Assembly: GCA_905182825.1 (NCBI GenBank)
Contig: CAJJDJ010000096.1
Span: 1-25,922, forward strand
Direction: 5' to 3'
Length of the DNA stretch: 25,922 nt
Origin: Thiotrichaceae bacterium UBA7359
Lineage (GTDB): Bacteria; Pseudomonadota; Gammaproteobacteria; Eutrophobiales; Eutrophobiaceae
Shown: one piece after another, positions 7,894-15,531 of the stretch
Position numbering within the stretch: the first letter of the stretch is position 1
Layout of the letters: each line of letters begins with the position of its first letter
Position numbers and translations under genes: made by a program
Notes under the pieces: generated by a model
Database searches by the model: none
What the model saw: the letters and a program-made list of their open reading frames with translations, nothing else
Told to the model about the DNA's origin: nothing

Positions 7894-8877
7894 ATGAACA
7901 ACATACAATCAAACAGAAAAAAAATATTGTCTATTGTGGCACCCGCATATAATGAATCTGCTGGTCTAGATGAGTTTTATTCAAGATTCATCAGTTCGAC
8001 CAAAGGTTTAGATCTGGAGCTGGAAGTTATCTATGTGAATGATGGTAGTCAGGATGACACTCTTGAACTAATGTGCAAGCAACGTAGCAATGATCCAAGG
8101 ATTACAATAATAGATTTAAGTAGAAATTTTGGTAAAGAAATCGCTTTGACTGCGGGGCTGGATCATGCACTCGGTGATGCTGTGGTCGTGATAGATACCG
8201 ACCTGCAAGACCCCCCTGAACTAATTCCAGCGTTAGTTGATAAATGGCTCGATGGCAATGATGTTGTTAATGCGAAAAGGCTAAAAAGGAAAGGGGAGAG
8301 TTGGTTTAAAAAAATGACCTCTTATATGTATTATCGTTTTCTATATCAATTAAGTGATATAAAAATTCCTAAAGATACTGGTGATTTTAGATTGTTAAGT
8401 CGTGATGCTTTAGATGCCTTGTTAAAATTGCGAGAAAAGCATCGGTACATGAAAGGCTTGTTTGCATGGGTGGGTTACTCACAAGTTGAAATCACCTATG
8501 AACGCGATGAACGGTACGCGGGAGATACAAAATGGAGTTTTTGGGGCTTAGTGAATCTGGCATTCGAGGGCTTAACTTCTTTTTCTGTTTTACCTTTAAG
8601 GTTAGCTTCTATGGTCGGTGTGCTATCGGCATTTATAGCACTAGTTTTTGGTTCTCTCATTATTATAAAGAAATTTCTTTATGGAGATCCTGTCGCCGGT
8701 TATGCCTCATTAGTTGTCTTAATTACTTTTATTGGAGGCATACAGCTTCTTGCGCTAGGTGTTATCGGAGAGTATCTGGGACGCGTATTCAACGAAACTA
8801 AAAACAGACCACTTTACCTTGTAAAAGACATACAGAAATCACGTTACCCTGCTAATCAAAAGGATAATAAATCCTAG
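7894..8877 (+). CDS. GT2 glycosyltransferase, GtrB/DPM1/ArnC-type, membrane anchored
   Basis: Likely transfers a sugar from a nucleotide donor to undecaprenyl phosphate at the inner face of the cytoplasmic membrane. The GT-A domain begins SIVAPAYNES and has VIYVNDGSQDDT. The metal-binding region is DTDLQDPPEL at 101-110, and the acceptor-side block is DTGDFRLLSRDAL. RYAGDTKWSFWGLVNLA leads into two C-terminal membrane segments (about 238-260 and 272-297). This two-helix anchor and 327-aa length match GtrB/YfdH-type enzymes. No GtrA-type flippase or GtrC-type transferase is adjacent, so the acceptor and final glycan are unknown. It is convergent with purM, with a 16-nt gap. Confidence 0.87.
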   Translation: MNNIQSNRKKILSIVAPAYNESAGLDEFYSRFISSTKGLDLELEVIYVNDGSQDDTLELMCKQRSNDPRITIIDLSRNFGKEIALTAGLDHALGDAVVVIDTDLQDPPELIPALVDKWLDGNDVVNAKRLKRKGESWFKKMTSYMYYRFLYQLSDIKIPKDTGDFRLLSRDALDALLKLREKHRYMKGLFAWVGYSQVEITYERDERYAGDTKWSFWGLVNLAFEGLTSFSVLPLRLASMVGVLSAFIALVFGSLIIIKKFLYGDPVAGYASLVVLITFIGGIQLLALGVIGEYLGRVFNETKNRPLYLVKDIQKSRYPANQKDNKS

Positions 8878-8893
8878 CCTCGGATCGTACTTG

Positions 8894-9940
8894 TTAACTT
8901 ATGTCTACGCTTCCGTTGAACTTGTTGTCGTCTTTAATTTGTCCAATTACCCAGGCATCTTCACCAATATCTGTTAAGTAGGATAGTGTCTTGCTCACAT
9001 TATCATTATCTACGCATAAAACAATCCCGACACCACAGTTAAAAGTTTTATACATTTCGTGGGAATCAACATTGCCTTTCTCACGTAGCCATTCAAATAT
9101 AGGAGGTAACTTCCAACTATTGGCCTCTATTTTTACTGCTAAATCATCAGGGATGACTCGGGGAATATTTTCAATTAATCCACCACCAGTAATGTGTGCG
9201 ATTGCTTTTATAGGAACTTCTTTAATCAAGCCGAGGATTTGTTTTACATAGATTCGGGTTGGTTCAAGTAGGTGGTTTAGCAGTGTTTTTCCTGCTAATA
9301 GTTCAGATAAATCTTGATTGGTAACAGAAATAATTTTCCTAACTAAAGAATAACCATTTGAATGACAACCACTTGAAGCAATAGCAATCACCGTATCACC
9401 CGCGGAGACCCCTTGACCGGTTATTATTTCATCTTTTTCAACCACACCGACACAAAAACCCGCCAAGTCATATTCACCTGGCTGATACATTCCCGGCATT
9501 TCTGCAGTTTCACCTCCCACGAGACTACAGCCTGCCAAAGTGCACCCTTCGGCGATACCATTAATGACTGTTTCAGCAACATCAACATTAAGACTGGAAC
9601 AGGCAAAATAATCGAGGAAAAAAAGAGGATCTGCTCCCTGTACGATTAAGTCATTTACGCACATTCCGACTAGGTCAATGCCGATAGACTCATGTCTGTT
9701 ATTATCAATAGCGAGTTTAATTTTAGTACCAACACCATCTGTGCCAGACACTAATATGGGGTGTTTATAATTTAATGAACCTAGATCAAACAATGCTCCA
9801 AAGCCCCCGAGTCCTCCCATCACACCTTGTCGATGAGTATTACTGACAGTTTTTTTCAGTCTTTTGACCAGTTCATTACCACGTTCAATGCTGACGCCGG
9901 CTTTTTTATAGCTAAGTTTTTTTTCTATCTTTTTTGTCAT
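8894..9940 (-). CDS. purM: Phosphoribosylformylglycinamidine cyclo-ligase (AIR synthetase)
   Basis: Fifth step of purine synthesis: ATP-dependent closure of FGAM to aminoimidazole ribotide. Family blocks are GTDGVGTKIKLA at 66-77, VNDLIVQGADPLFFLDY at 95-111, SLVGGETAEMPGMYQPGEYD, and AHITGGGLIENIPRV. Length is 348 aa (E. coli 345). In E. coli and Pseudomonas purN is linked to purM; here the minus strand after purM runs directly into a convergent glycosyltransferase gene, so purN must be elsewhere or be replaced by purT. The gene is divergent from the DUF2066 gene with 56 nt between. Confidence 0.97.
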   Translation of the reverse strand: MTKKIEKKLSYKKAGVSIERGNELVKRLKKTVSNTHRQGVMGGLGGFGALFDLGSLNYKHPILVSGTDGVGTKIKLAIDNNRHESIGIDLVGMCVNDLIVQGADPLFFLDYFACSSLNVDVAETVINGIAEGCTLAGCSLVGGETAEMPGMYQPGEYDLAGFCVGVVEKDEIITGQGVSAGDTVIAIASSGCHSNGYSLVRKIISVTNQDLSELLAGKTLLNHLLEPTRIYVKQILGLIKEVPIKAIAHITGGGLIENIPRVIPDDLAVKIEANSWKLPPIFEWLREKGNVDSHEMYKTFNCGVGIVLCVDNDNVSKTLSYLTDIGEDAWVIGQIKDDNKFNGSVDIS

Positions 9941-9996
9941 GTGGCTATGGTATCTATGTCGTTAGCTTCTCGCAATCCTTGACTTAAGGACAAGTC

Positions 9997-11061
9997 TTGC
10001 TTAGCGTGCTCAACATGAAATTTAGAATAATAATTTTGCTATTTATATCCGCGCTCCTAGCTCAAAATGTTCCTGCAATTCAGGTTTCAGGTCTTTACCA
10101 AGCGACAATACCGGTTACTGATGAATCTATTTCTAAACGTAAGCTTGCTATAAGACATGCACTTATTCAGGTTCTAATAAAACTTACCGGGGATAGAAAA
10201 ATAAGAAATAGTAGTGACATTCTTCCTCTTATCGAACGTTCAGAGAGATATGTTCAACAATTTCGGTATAAGCAAGTAGACAAGCAAGAACAGAAGGACA
10301 TTCAATTTTTAGAATTGTCGGTTCAATTTAACGAAACAGCTTTAAACGAAGGGCTCAGAAACTATGGGTTAATGATTTGGGGGCAGGAGCGACCATCGAT
10401 TTTGGTTTGGTTAGCCTATGAGCAAAATCAAATTCGTCATTTTGTTAGTTTTGAAGATAATCCTGAATATATGAATATGCTAGATGAAGTCGCAACGACT
10501 AGAGGTCTAACATTAATGTTCCCACTGCTTGACCTTGAAGATAGCTCACAAATAAATGTTAGTGATGTATGGGGCGATTTTGAAGGTCCGATTTTAGATG
10601 CGTCAAAACGTTACCAGGCTGATGTTATTTTGACGGCAAAAATCATTCAAGTTTTACCAAATCTCTGGGAATCAAAATGGACGGCATATATGAATCCTCA
10701 AACTGAGAACTGGACTAGTCAGGGTGTGCTAGCCGAAATAGTTTTAAATGAAGGTATTGATGAACTCGCAGATAAAATCGCAACACAATATGCAAATACA
10801 GGTCCATCTATTACAGAAATAATCGAATTATTAGTGGTGGATATTGATGATCTGAATAAATATGCTAGAGTTTTATCGTATCTTGAATCAGTGCAATCTA
10901 TCAGCTCAGTCCAAGTTAAACGAGTTTCCAGAAATGAAGTCATGTTTACATTGGTTAATCGAGGTGGGCTATCTGCGATTAACCAATCTATTGCTTTGGG
11001 GAAAACACTTATGCTAGTTGGTAAAAATGAGCAGTTAATTTATCGTTTACTACCAAAATGA
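9997..11061 (+). CDS. DUF2066 family protein, probably exported
   Basis: Function unknown. The family is conserved in gammaproteobacteria next to purM, perM and hda. The N-terminus has a signal-like hydrophobic stretch (FRIIILLFISALLAQ) followed by VSGLYQATIPVTDES, which marks the start of the domain. KRKLAIRHALIQVLIKLTGD is a family-typical block. The TTG start is preferred because AAGGA (9986-9990) lies 6 nt upstream; an ATG at 10015 would also keep the signal segment but has no ribosome binding site. Length is 354 aa. It overlaps perM by an ATGA junction, so the two are translationally coupled. An envelope role is inferred from the signal peptide only. Confidence 0.8.
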   Translation: MLSVLNMKFRIIILLFISALLAQNVPAIQVSGLYQATIPVTDESISKRKLAIRHALIQVLIKLTGDRKIRNSSDILPLIERSERYVQQFRYKQVDKQEQKDIQFLELSVQFNETALNEGLRNYGLMIWGQERPSILVWLAYEQNQIRHFVSFEDNPEYMNMLDEVATTRGLTLMFPLLDLEDSSQINVSDVWGDFEGPILDASKRYQADVILTAKIIQVLPNLWESKWTAYMNPQTENWTSQGVLAEIVLNEGIDELADKIATQYANTGPSITEIIELLVVDIDDLNKYARVLSYLESVQSISSVQVKRVSRNEVMFTLVNRGGLSAINQSIALGKTLMLVGKNEQLIYRLLPK

Positions 11062-12122
11062 ATACACAAACAATTGATGCTCAAAAATGGCTAATACTGA
11101 CAGTATTAATAATCTTTGGATATTTATTGTATCTATTGGCACCTATACTGACGCCTTTTCTTATCAGCGTCTTCCTTGCTTATCTTGGTGATCCTGCTGT
11201 AGACAAGCTGGAAACGATAAAACTGTCACGAACCATGTCTGTAGTCTTAGTGTTTTGTTTGATGTCGGTCACAGGGATATGTTTCTTATTGATTGTTTTC
11301 CCGTTGATTGAAGAACAGATTAAGCACTTATTTATTCGAATCCCCGAGATGATTGACTGGATACAGACAGGTTTTCTACCTTGGATTTCACAACGTTTTG
11401 GACTAGATGTAAACAGCATTGATTTAAATCAATTAGAAAGAATTTCATTAGGGCAGTGGCAAACATTTGGAAGTTTTGGTACGAAGTTTTTCACTGAGGT
11501 ATCCGCTTCTGGACAATTAATTTTACTTTGGTTTAGTTATGTATTATTGATCCCAGTAGTCACTTTTTATTTGCTTAGAGATTGGGATCTTCTCGTTGGT
11601 ATGATTAGAAAGTTAATTCCAAGACAATATGAGATTGCTGTCACTTATTTAACTAAAGACTGCGATGCAGTTTTAGCAGAGTTTTTTAGAGGACAACTAT
11701 CGGTTATGCTTGCACAAGGTATTTTTTATAGTCTTGGTTTGTGGATAGTAGGACTTGAATTTTCATTATTAATAGGTTTGACGGTGGGACTCGTGAGTTT
11801 TGTTCCTTACCTTGGTTTTATTATTGGTATTATTATTGCCGGGATTGCAGCTTTCATGCAGTTTCAAGATGTACTACATATTATTTATGTTTTAATCATT
11901 TTTGGATTAGGACAAATTCTCGAAGGTATGGTGCTCACGCCTCTATTAATTGGAGACCGCATTGGGCTTCACCCAGTTGCAGTAATATTTAGCGTTATGG
12001 CAGGGGCGCAATTGTTTGGTCTTTTTGGCATGTTGATTGCGCTACCGATTGCCGCAATAGTCACTGTCTTGCTAAGATTTTTTTATGAGCAATATTTGAA
12101 TAGTAGTTTCTATACTCCATGA
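11058..12122 (+). CDS. perM: AI-2E family transporter / PerM-like permease
   Basis: Polytopic inner membrane protein of the PerM/TqsA (UPF0118) family. The family is described as exporters or ion-coupled permeases; the substrate here is unknown. About seven or eight hydrophobic segments are visible. There is an N-terminal group (residues about 10-45 and 60-85), a loop or helical region about 90-140, and a C-terminal block with GLEFSLLIGLTVGLVSFVPY, ILEGMVLTPLLIGDRIGLHP and AQLFGLFGMLIALPIAAIV, which carry the conserved family positions. Length is 354 aa. ATGA overlaps on both sides tie it to DUF2066 upstream and hda downstream, a gene order known from Pseudomonas-like genomes. Confidence 0.88.
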   Translation: MNTQTIDAQKWLILTVLIIFGYLLYLLAPILTPFLISVFLAYLGDPAVDKLETIKLSRTMSVVLVFCLMSVTGICFLLIVFPLIEEQIKHLFIRIPEMIDWIQTGFLPWISQRFGLDVNSIDLNQLERISLGQWQTFGSFGTKFFTEVSASGQLILLWFSYVLLIPVVTFYLLRDWDLLVGMIRKLIPRQYEIAVTYLTKDCDAVLAEFFRGQLSVMLAQGIFYSLGLWIVGLEFSLLIGLTVGLVSFVPYLGFIIGIIIAGIAAFMQFQDVLHIIYVLIIFGLGQILEGMVLTPLLIGDRIGLHPVAVIFSVMAGAQLFGLFGMLIALPIAAIVTVLLRFFYEQYLNSSFYTP

Positions 12123-12826
12123 CCTCAGGCTCTTCATCTGTCTCGCAGATACCATTTCAGTTTGAGCATAATCAGCAAAATGATTTTGCTACGTTTTTTC
12201 AGGGCGAAAATGAAAATTTGTTGCAATTATTAAAATCGATAGCTAGCAGTGAAACTACACATAGTTTATATCTTTGGGGCCTCAAGGGAACTGGCAAGAC
12301 ACATCTTCTGCAAGCAGTAACTAAACATGCAAATGAGCTAGACTTTCATGTCGCGTATATTCCACTGAAGCAACTTAAAAACATTAGTGTTGAAATCTTG
12401 CATGATTTAGGTGACTTAAATATTGTCTGTATTGATGACCTCGAATGTATTATTGGGCATCCCGAGTGGCAGCAAGGATTGATTTGGCTCTACAATGAAT
12501 TGCGTGATAATGGATATTCATTAATCATGAGTGCCAATACCTCACCAATAAACATATCACTTGAGATTGATGATCTTAAATCTAGATTAAGCTGGGACCA
12601 GGTTTTCCAACTTAGATTGCCTAATGATGAGTTAAAAATTCAAATTTTAAAACAAAAAGCCAGATTTCGATCTTTTGAATTAAGTGATGAAGTCATTGAA
12701 TTTATTATTCGACGAGTAGATCGTGATTTAGATACGTTGATGTCTATGCTTGATAAGATCGACCATGCTTCGTTAGCTGCCAAAAGAAAAATAACTATAC
12801 CTTTTTTAAAAGGGTTGATTAAGTAA
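12119..12826 (+). CDS. hda: DnaA regulatory inactivator Hda
   Basis: AAA+ protein that, bound to the DNA-loaded sliding clamp, stimulates ATP hydrolysis by DnaA and prevents re-initiation. Walker A is GLKGTGKTHLL from residue 54, Walker B is IVCIDDLE, sensor I is in MSANTSP, the arginine-finger box is DLKSRLSWDQVF, and sensor II is RRVDRDLDTLMSMLDKID. There is no DnaA DNA-binding domain IV, which separates it from DnaA. Length is 235 aa (E. coli 233). The N-terminal clamp-binding motif, QLSLPL-like in E. coli, appears as QIPFQF at residues 10-15. The start overlaps the perM stop (ATGA). Confidence 0.92.
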   Translation: MTSGSSSVSQIPFQFEHNQQNDFATFFQGENENLLQLLKSIASSETTHSLYLWGLKGTGKTHLLQAVTKHANELDFHVAYIPLKQLKNISVEILHDLGDLNIVCIDDLECIIGHPEWQQGLIWLYNELRDNGYSLIMSANTSPINISLEIDDLKSRLSWDQVFQLRLPNDELKIQILKQKARFRSFELSDEVIEFIIRRVDRDLDTLMSMLDKIDHASLAAKRKITIPFLKGLIK

Positions 12827-12841
12827 AAAATACTGTTATTG

Positions 12842-12863
12842 ACTTCGAGTAGCACCGTTAATT
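12842..12863 (+). repeat. Imperfect direct repeat, copy 1
   Basis: This 22-nt unit has the form ACTTCGAG-N7-GTTAATT. A second copy at 13051-13072 has the same 8-nt left and 7-nt right halves and a different 7-nt centre. The copies lie 209 nt apart within the hda-wrbA intergenic region. Origin is unknown; they could be paired binding sites or remnants of an excised or decayed segment. Confidence 0.4.
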
Positions 12864-12921
12864 GCTCACTTCAATCAGAGCTGTCTCTATTTAATAATAA
12901 GGTATTTTATTTACTTTAGAT

Positions 12922-12999
12922 TCAAAGGTGATTTTTGAAATCGGCACTATTAAAATCCTCGTCTTCCAATTCTTCAAAGCTGCGTGGTAAATTGGTCAT
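12922..12999 (-). CDS. Possible 25-codon small ORF, acidic
   Basis: An ATG (complement at 12997-12999) opens 25 codons rich in Glu and Asp, beginning MTNLPRSFEELEDED, in the 288-nt space between hda and wrbA. No clear Shine-Dalgarno precedes it and I recognise no family. It lies where a DUF2069 membrane gene stands in Pseudomonas, but it does not resemble one. It may be chance or a gene remnant. Confidence 0.15.
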   Translation of the reverse strand: MTNLPRSFEELEDEDFNSADFKNHL

Positions 13000-13050
13000 G
13001 AGTATTTTTCGGTGAAAAGCCTTCATTATCAATTAAAAAATTATTTTCTT

Positions 13051-13072
13051 ACTTCGAGGTAACAAGTTAATT
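13051..13072 (+). repeat. Imperfect direct repeat, copy 2
   Basis: Second copy of the ACTTCGAG-N7-GTTAATT unit, located 43 nt beyond the wrbA stop codon (downstream of wrbA on its strand). Only the central seven bases differ from copy 1 at 12842-12863, and the flanking sequence is not clearly duplicated. Confidence 0.4.
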
Positions 13073-13114
13073 AAACATTCTCCCAAAAATAAATTCTTAA
13101 AATAGATTTTTAGT

Positions 13115-13711
13115 CTAGCCATTTTTTAATTTTTTACTAAGCTTTGCAATTCGTTTACCTACAGAAATACAAAGCATTTTTTCATCTTCGCTGATGGGAA
13201 GTTCATTATTACTTCCGGCAACATGAGTTGCGCCGTAAGGTGTGCCACCACTTTTAGTGGTCGATAAATTAGAGTCAGTATACGGAATACCAAGCAACAA
13301 CATCCCATGATGCAATAAAGGTAGCATCATTGAAATCAAAGTTGTTTCTTGACCGCCATGTAAACTCGCAGAGGAACTAAACACGCTAGCTGGCTTCCCA
13401 ACAAGGTTACCAGATGCCCAAACATCTGAAGTTGAATCTATAAAATATTTCATAGGTGATGCCATATTACCAAATCGGGTTGGACTACCTAGTGCGAGAC
13501 CATCACAACTCATGAGGTCTTCATGTGTGGCATAAGGTGGACCAGATTTAGGTATCTCCGGTTCAATACTCTCAGAAGTAGTAGAAACTGAAGGCACGGT
13601 TCGTAGAATTGCGTCGCAATCAGATACGGATTCTATTCCGCGAGCGATATAGCGTGCCATCTCAGCTACACTGCCACTACGGCTATAATAAAGAACGAGA
13701 ATTTGTGTCAT
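13115..13711 (-). CDS. wrbA: NAD(P)H:quinone oxidoreductase WrbA (flavodoxin-like)
   Basis: FMN-dependent two-electron quinone reductase that protects against redox-cycling quinones; typically tetrameric and cytoplasmic. The FMN phosphate loop is SRSGSVAEMA at residues 10-19. The isoalloxazine-side loops are GSPTRFGNM at 75-83 and FSSSASLHGGQETTL from 111. The block TPYGATHVAG near the C-terminus is typical of WrbA. Length of 198 aa equals E. coli WrbA. The start overlaps the arsC stop by 4 nt, so the two are one operon. In Pseudomonas the same pair stands between DUF2069 and yihY. Confidence 0.95.
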   Translation of the reverse strand: MTQILVLYYSRSGSVAEMARYIARGIESVSDCDAILRTVPSVSTTSESIEPEIPKSGPPYATHEDLMSCDGLALGSPTRFGNMASPMKYFIDSTSDVWASGNLVGKPASVFSSSASLHGGQETTLISMMLPLLHHGMLLLGIPYTDSNLSTTKSGGTPYGATHVAGSNNELPISEDEKMLCISVGKRIAKLSKKLKNG

Positions 13712-14061
13712 ATCATAACAATGTCGAGGACTGATTCTGGTGGTCTGCCTATAACGGCTTTTCCATTTGCTACTACGATAGGACGTTCAATCAGAATGGG
13801 GTTTTCTACCATAACATCTAATAATGATTGAATATCTTTGGATTCCTTATTAATATTTAGTTTTTTATATACTGGTTCGCTTTTTCTCATTAAATCAATT
13901 GGGGCGATATCTAGTTTGTTAATAATTTCCTTTAGAGTTTGTTGGTTTGGCGGTGTTTTTAGATATTCAATAATCTCCAAAACAACGCCCTTCTCCTCAA
14001 GCAATGCCAGTGTTTGCCTGGATTTGGAACAACGTGGATTATGATAAATTATCGCTTTCAT
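13708..14061 (-). CDS. arsC: ArsC-family arsenate reductase (glutaredoxin-coupled type)
   Basis: Thioredoxin-fold protein that reduces arsenate to arsenite using glutaredoxin/glutathione, or a YfgD-like relative of uncertain substrate. The nucleophile Cys11 is in YHNPRCSKSRQTL. Arg59, Arg93 and Arg106 line up with the E. coli plasmid ArsC active-site Arg60, Arg94 and Arg107 by a constant offset of one, so all key residues are present. Length is 117 aa, closer to YfgD (119) than to plasmid ArsC (141). No arsB or arsR is nearby, so a dedicated arsenic operon is not indicated. It is first in the arsC-wrbA operon and divergent from yihY. Confidence 0.88.
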   Translation of the reverse strand: MKAIIYHNPRCSKSRQTLALLEEKGVVLEIIEYLKTPPNQQTLKEIINKLDIAPIDLMRKSEPVYKKLNINKESKDIQSLLDVMVENPILIERPIVVANGKAVIGRPPESVLDIVMI

Positions 14062-14155
14062 GATGACCCCATTATTGTATATTTAATTGAAAAAATTCAT
14101 GATATGTCAATAATACTCTGATATGCATTGAATCGTGATAAAAAAATCGATCAAT

Positions 14156-15460
14156 ATGAAAAAATCAATTAATGAAATACAGAAAAGCAGTGTCAACCAT
14201 ATTAAATTTGGCTTAATTAAGGCGTTCTATTTCTGCCGATTTCTTTTACGACATTTTTATGATTTACGTGGGATGCAGACAGCTTCTTCGTTGGCTTATG
14301 AAACACTTTTTTCAATTGTTCCCTTAGTTACGATCATGTTTGGTCTGTTTGTAAAAATCTCTGTTCTGCATGAGTTCTCCGGCATCATGCAAGACTTTTT
14401 ATTTAAGAATTTTGTGCCTGAGTTTGACCTAAGCATACAGAAATATATTGGTGAATTCTCAGCCAAAGCATCGGAACTTACAATTACTGGCATCATGGTT
14501 TTGGTGCTAATTGCCTTAATGCTTATGGCAACAATAGACAATGCTTTCAACAGAATTTGGCTTATAGAAAACAAACGCAGCCTTGTTGGGCGCTTATTAA
14601 TGTATTGGGCGGTCCTCACTATGGGGCCTCTATTAATTGGTGTAAGTTTGGCCTGTACTTCTTATGTGCTGTCATTACCTGTAGTGATTGATGTAGAAGC
14701 TTCTCTTGATTTACAGTCTCGATTATTTAGTGGGTTACCATTTTTTACCACAACAATAGCGTTTACTTTATTGTATGTCTTAGTTCCTAATTGTGATGTG
14801 TCAAAAAAACATGCTTTTTTAGGTGGTTTTATTTGTGCGGTTTTATTTGAATTTGCTAATCATGCTTTTGGAATCTACGTCAAAGAAATGCCTAGTTATG
14901 AGAATATCTATGGGGCAATCGCAATTGTGCCACTTTTTTTAATTTGGATATATATTTCTTGGATAATTGTTCTATTTGGTGCACATATCACATTTTGTCT
15001 TTCATCGTTTCGAATGGAAGATGAGATCGAAAACCAAAGTAAAAAAGGGTGGACTTTTATTGATGCTCTACAAGTTCTCAGACATTTGGTTGAAGCACAA
15101 AAAGATGGACATGCTTTATCCATGTCACAATTAAAGAAAGGATTGGTTTCTCTACCATATTATCAAATCAACGATTTGCTTGAACTGTTAAAAAAACATA
15201 AATGGGTTAATGAAAATGATGGAAGCTGGTTATTATCTAAAGACTTGGGGAAAGTATTTTTATTTGATTTGCATAAAATTTTGCCAGTGAGGTTACCTAT
15301 CACTTCAAGTGAGTTTAAAAATAATCAATTATCTAGCAAGATGAAATTATATCTAAGTGATTATCACAAGCAAGCTGAAGGCCATCTGTCGGTATCAATT
15401 AAAGATTTTTTAAATGAGAACGATGGATTAAATTTAACTGATATTCAAACTCACACATAA
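14156..15460 (+). CDS. yihY: YihY/virulence factor BrkB family inner membrane protein
   Basis: Polytopic membrane protein formerly mis-called ribonuclease BN; function not established. The family signature is near the N-terminus: LRGMQTASSLAYETLFSIVP, followed by membrane segments with ALMLMATIDNAFNRIW and GGFICAVLFEFANHAFGIYV. About six segments end near residue 285, and a soluble C-terminal region of about 140 residues follows (QVLRHLVEAQKDGHALSMSQ, resembling a winged-helix stretch). I chose the ATG at 14156. A GTG at 14135 would add seven residues that duplicate the following KKSIN motif. Neither start has a good ribosome binding site. The order wrbA-arsC-yihY matches Pseudomonas. Confidence 0.88.
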   Translation: MKKSINEIQKSSVNHIKFGLIKAFYFCRFLLRHFYDLRGMQTASSLAYETLFSIVPLVTIMFGLFVKISVLHEFSGIMQDFLFKNFVPEFDLSIQKYIGEFSAKASELTITGIMVLVLIALMLMATIDNAFNRIWLIENKRSLVGRLLMYWAVLTMGPLLIGVSLACTSYVLSLPVVIDVEASLDLQSRLFSGLPFFTTTIAFTLLYVLVPNCDVSKKHAFLGGFICAVLFEFANHAFGIYVKEMPSYENIYGAIAIVPLFLIWIYISWIIVLFGAHITFCLSSFRMEDEIENQSKKGWTFIDALQVLRHLVEAQKDGHALSMSQLKKGLVSLPYYQINDLLELLKKHKWVNENDGSWLLSKDLGKVFLFDLHKILPVRLPITSSEFKNNQLSSKMKLYLSDYHKQAEGHLSVSIKDFLNENDGLNLTDIQTHT

Positions 15461-15531
15461 ATACAAAGAAATTATTTTTCAAATATATAGTGCTAAACGA
15501 AACTTGCCTAATTTTTGATTTCATGGTCTTT

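Noticed and set aside
13708..14061. arsC as part of an arsenic resistance operon or island
   Set aside because: There is no arsR, arsB or acr3 nearby, and the gene sits in a conserved core position overlapping wrbA.
14156..15460. Annotation of yihY as ribonuclease BN
   Set aside because: This name is a known misassignment. The protein is a polytopic membrane protein with no nuclease motif.
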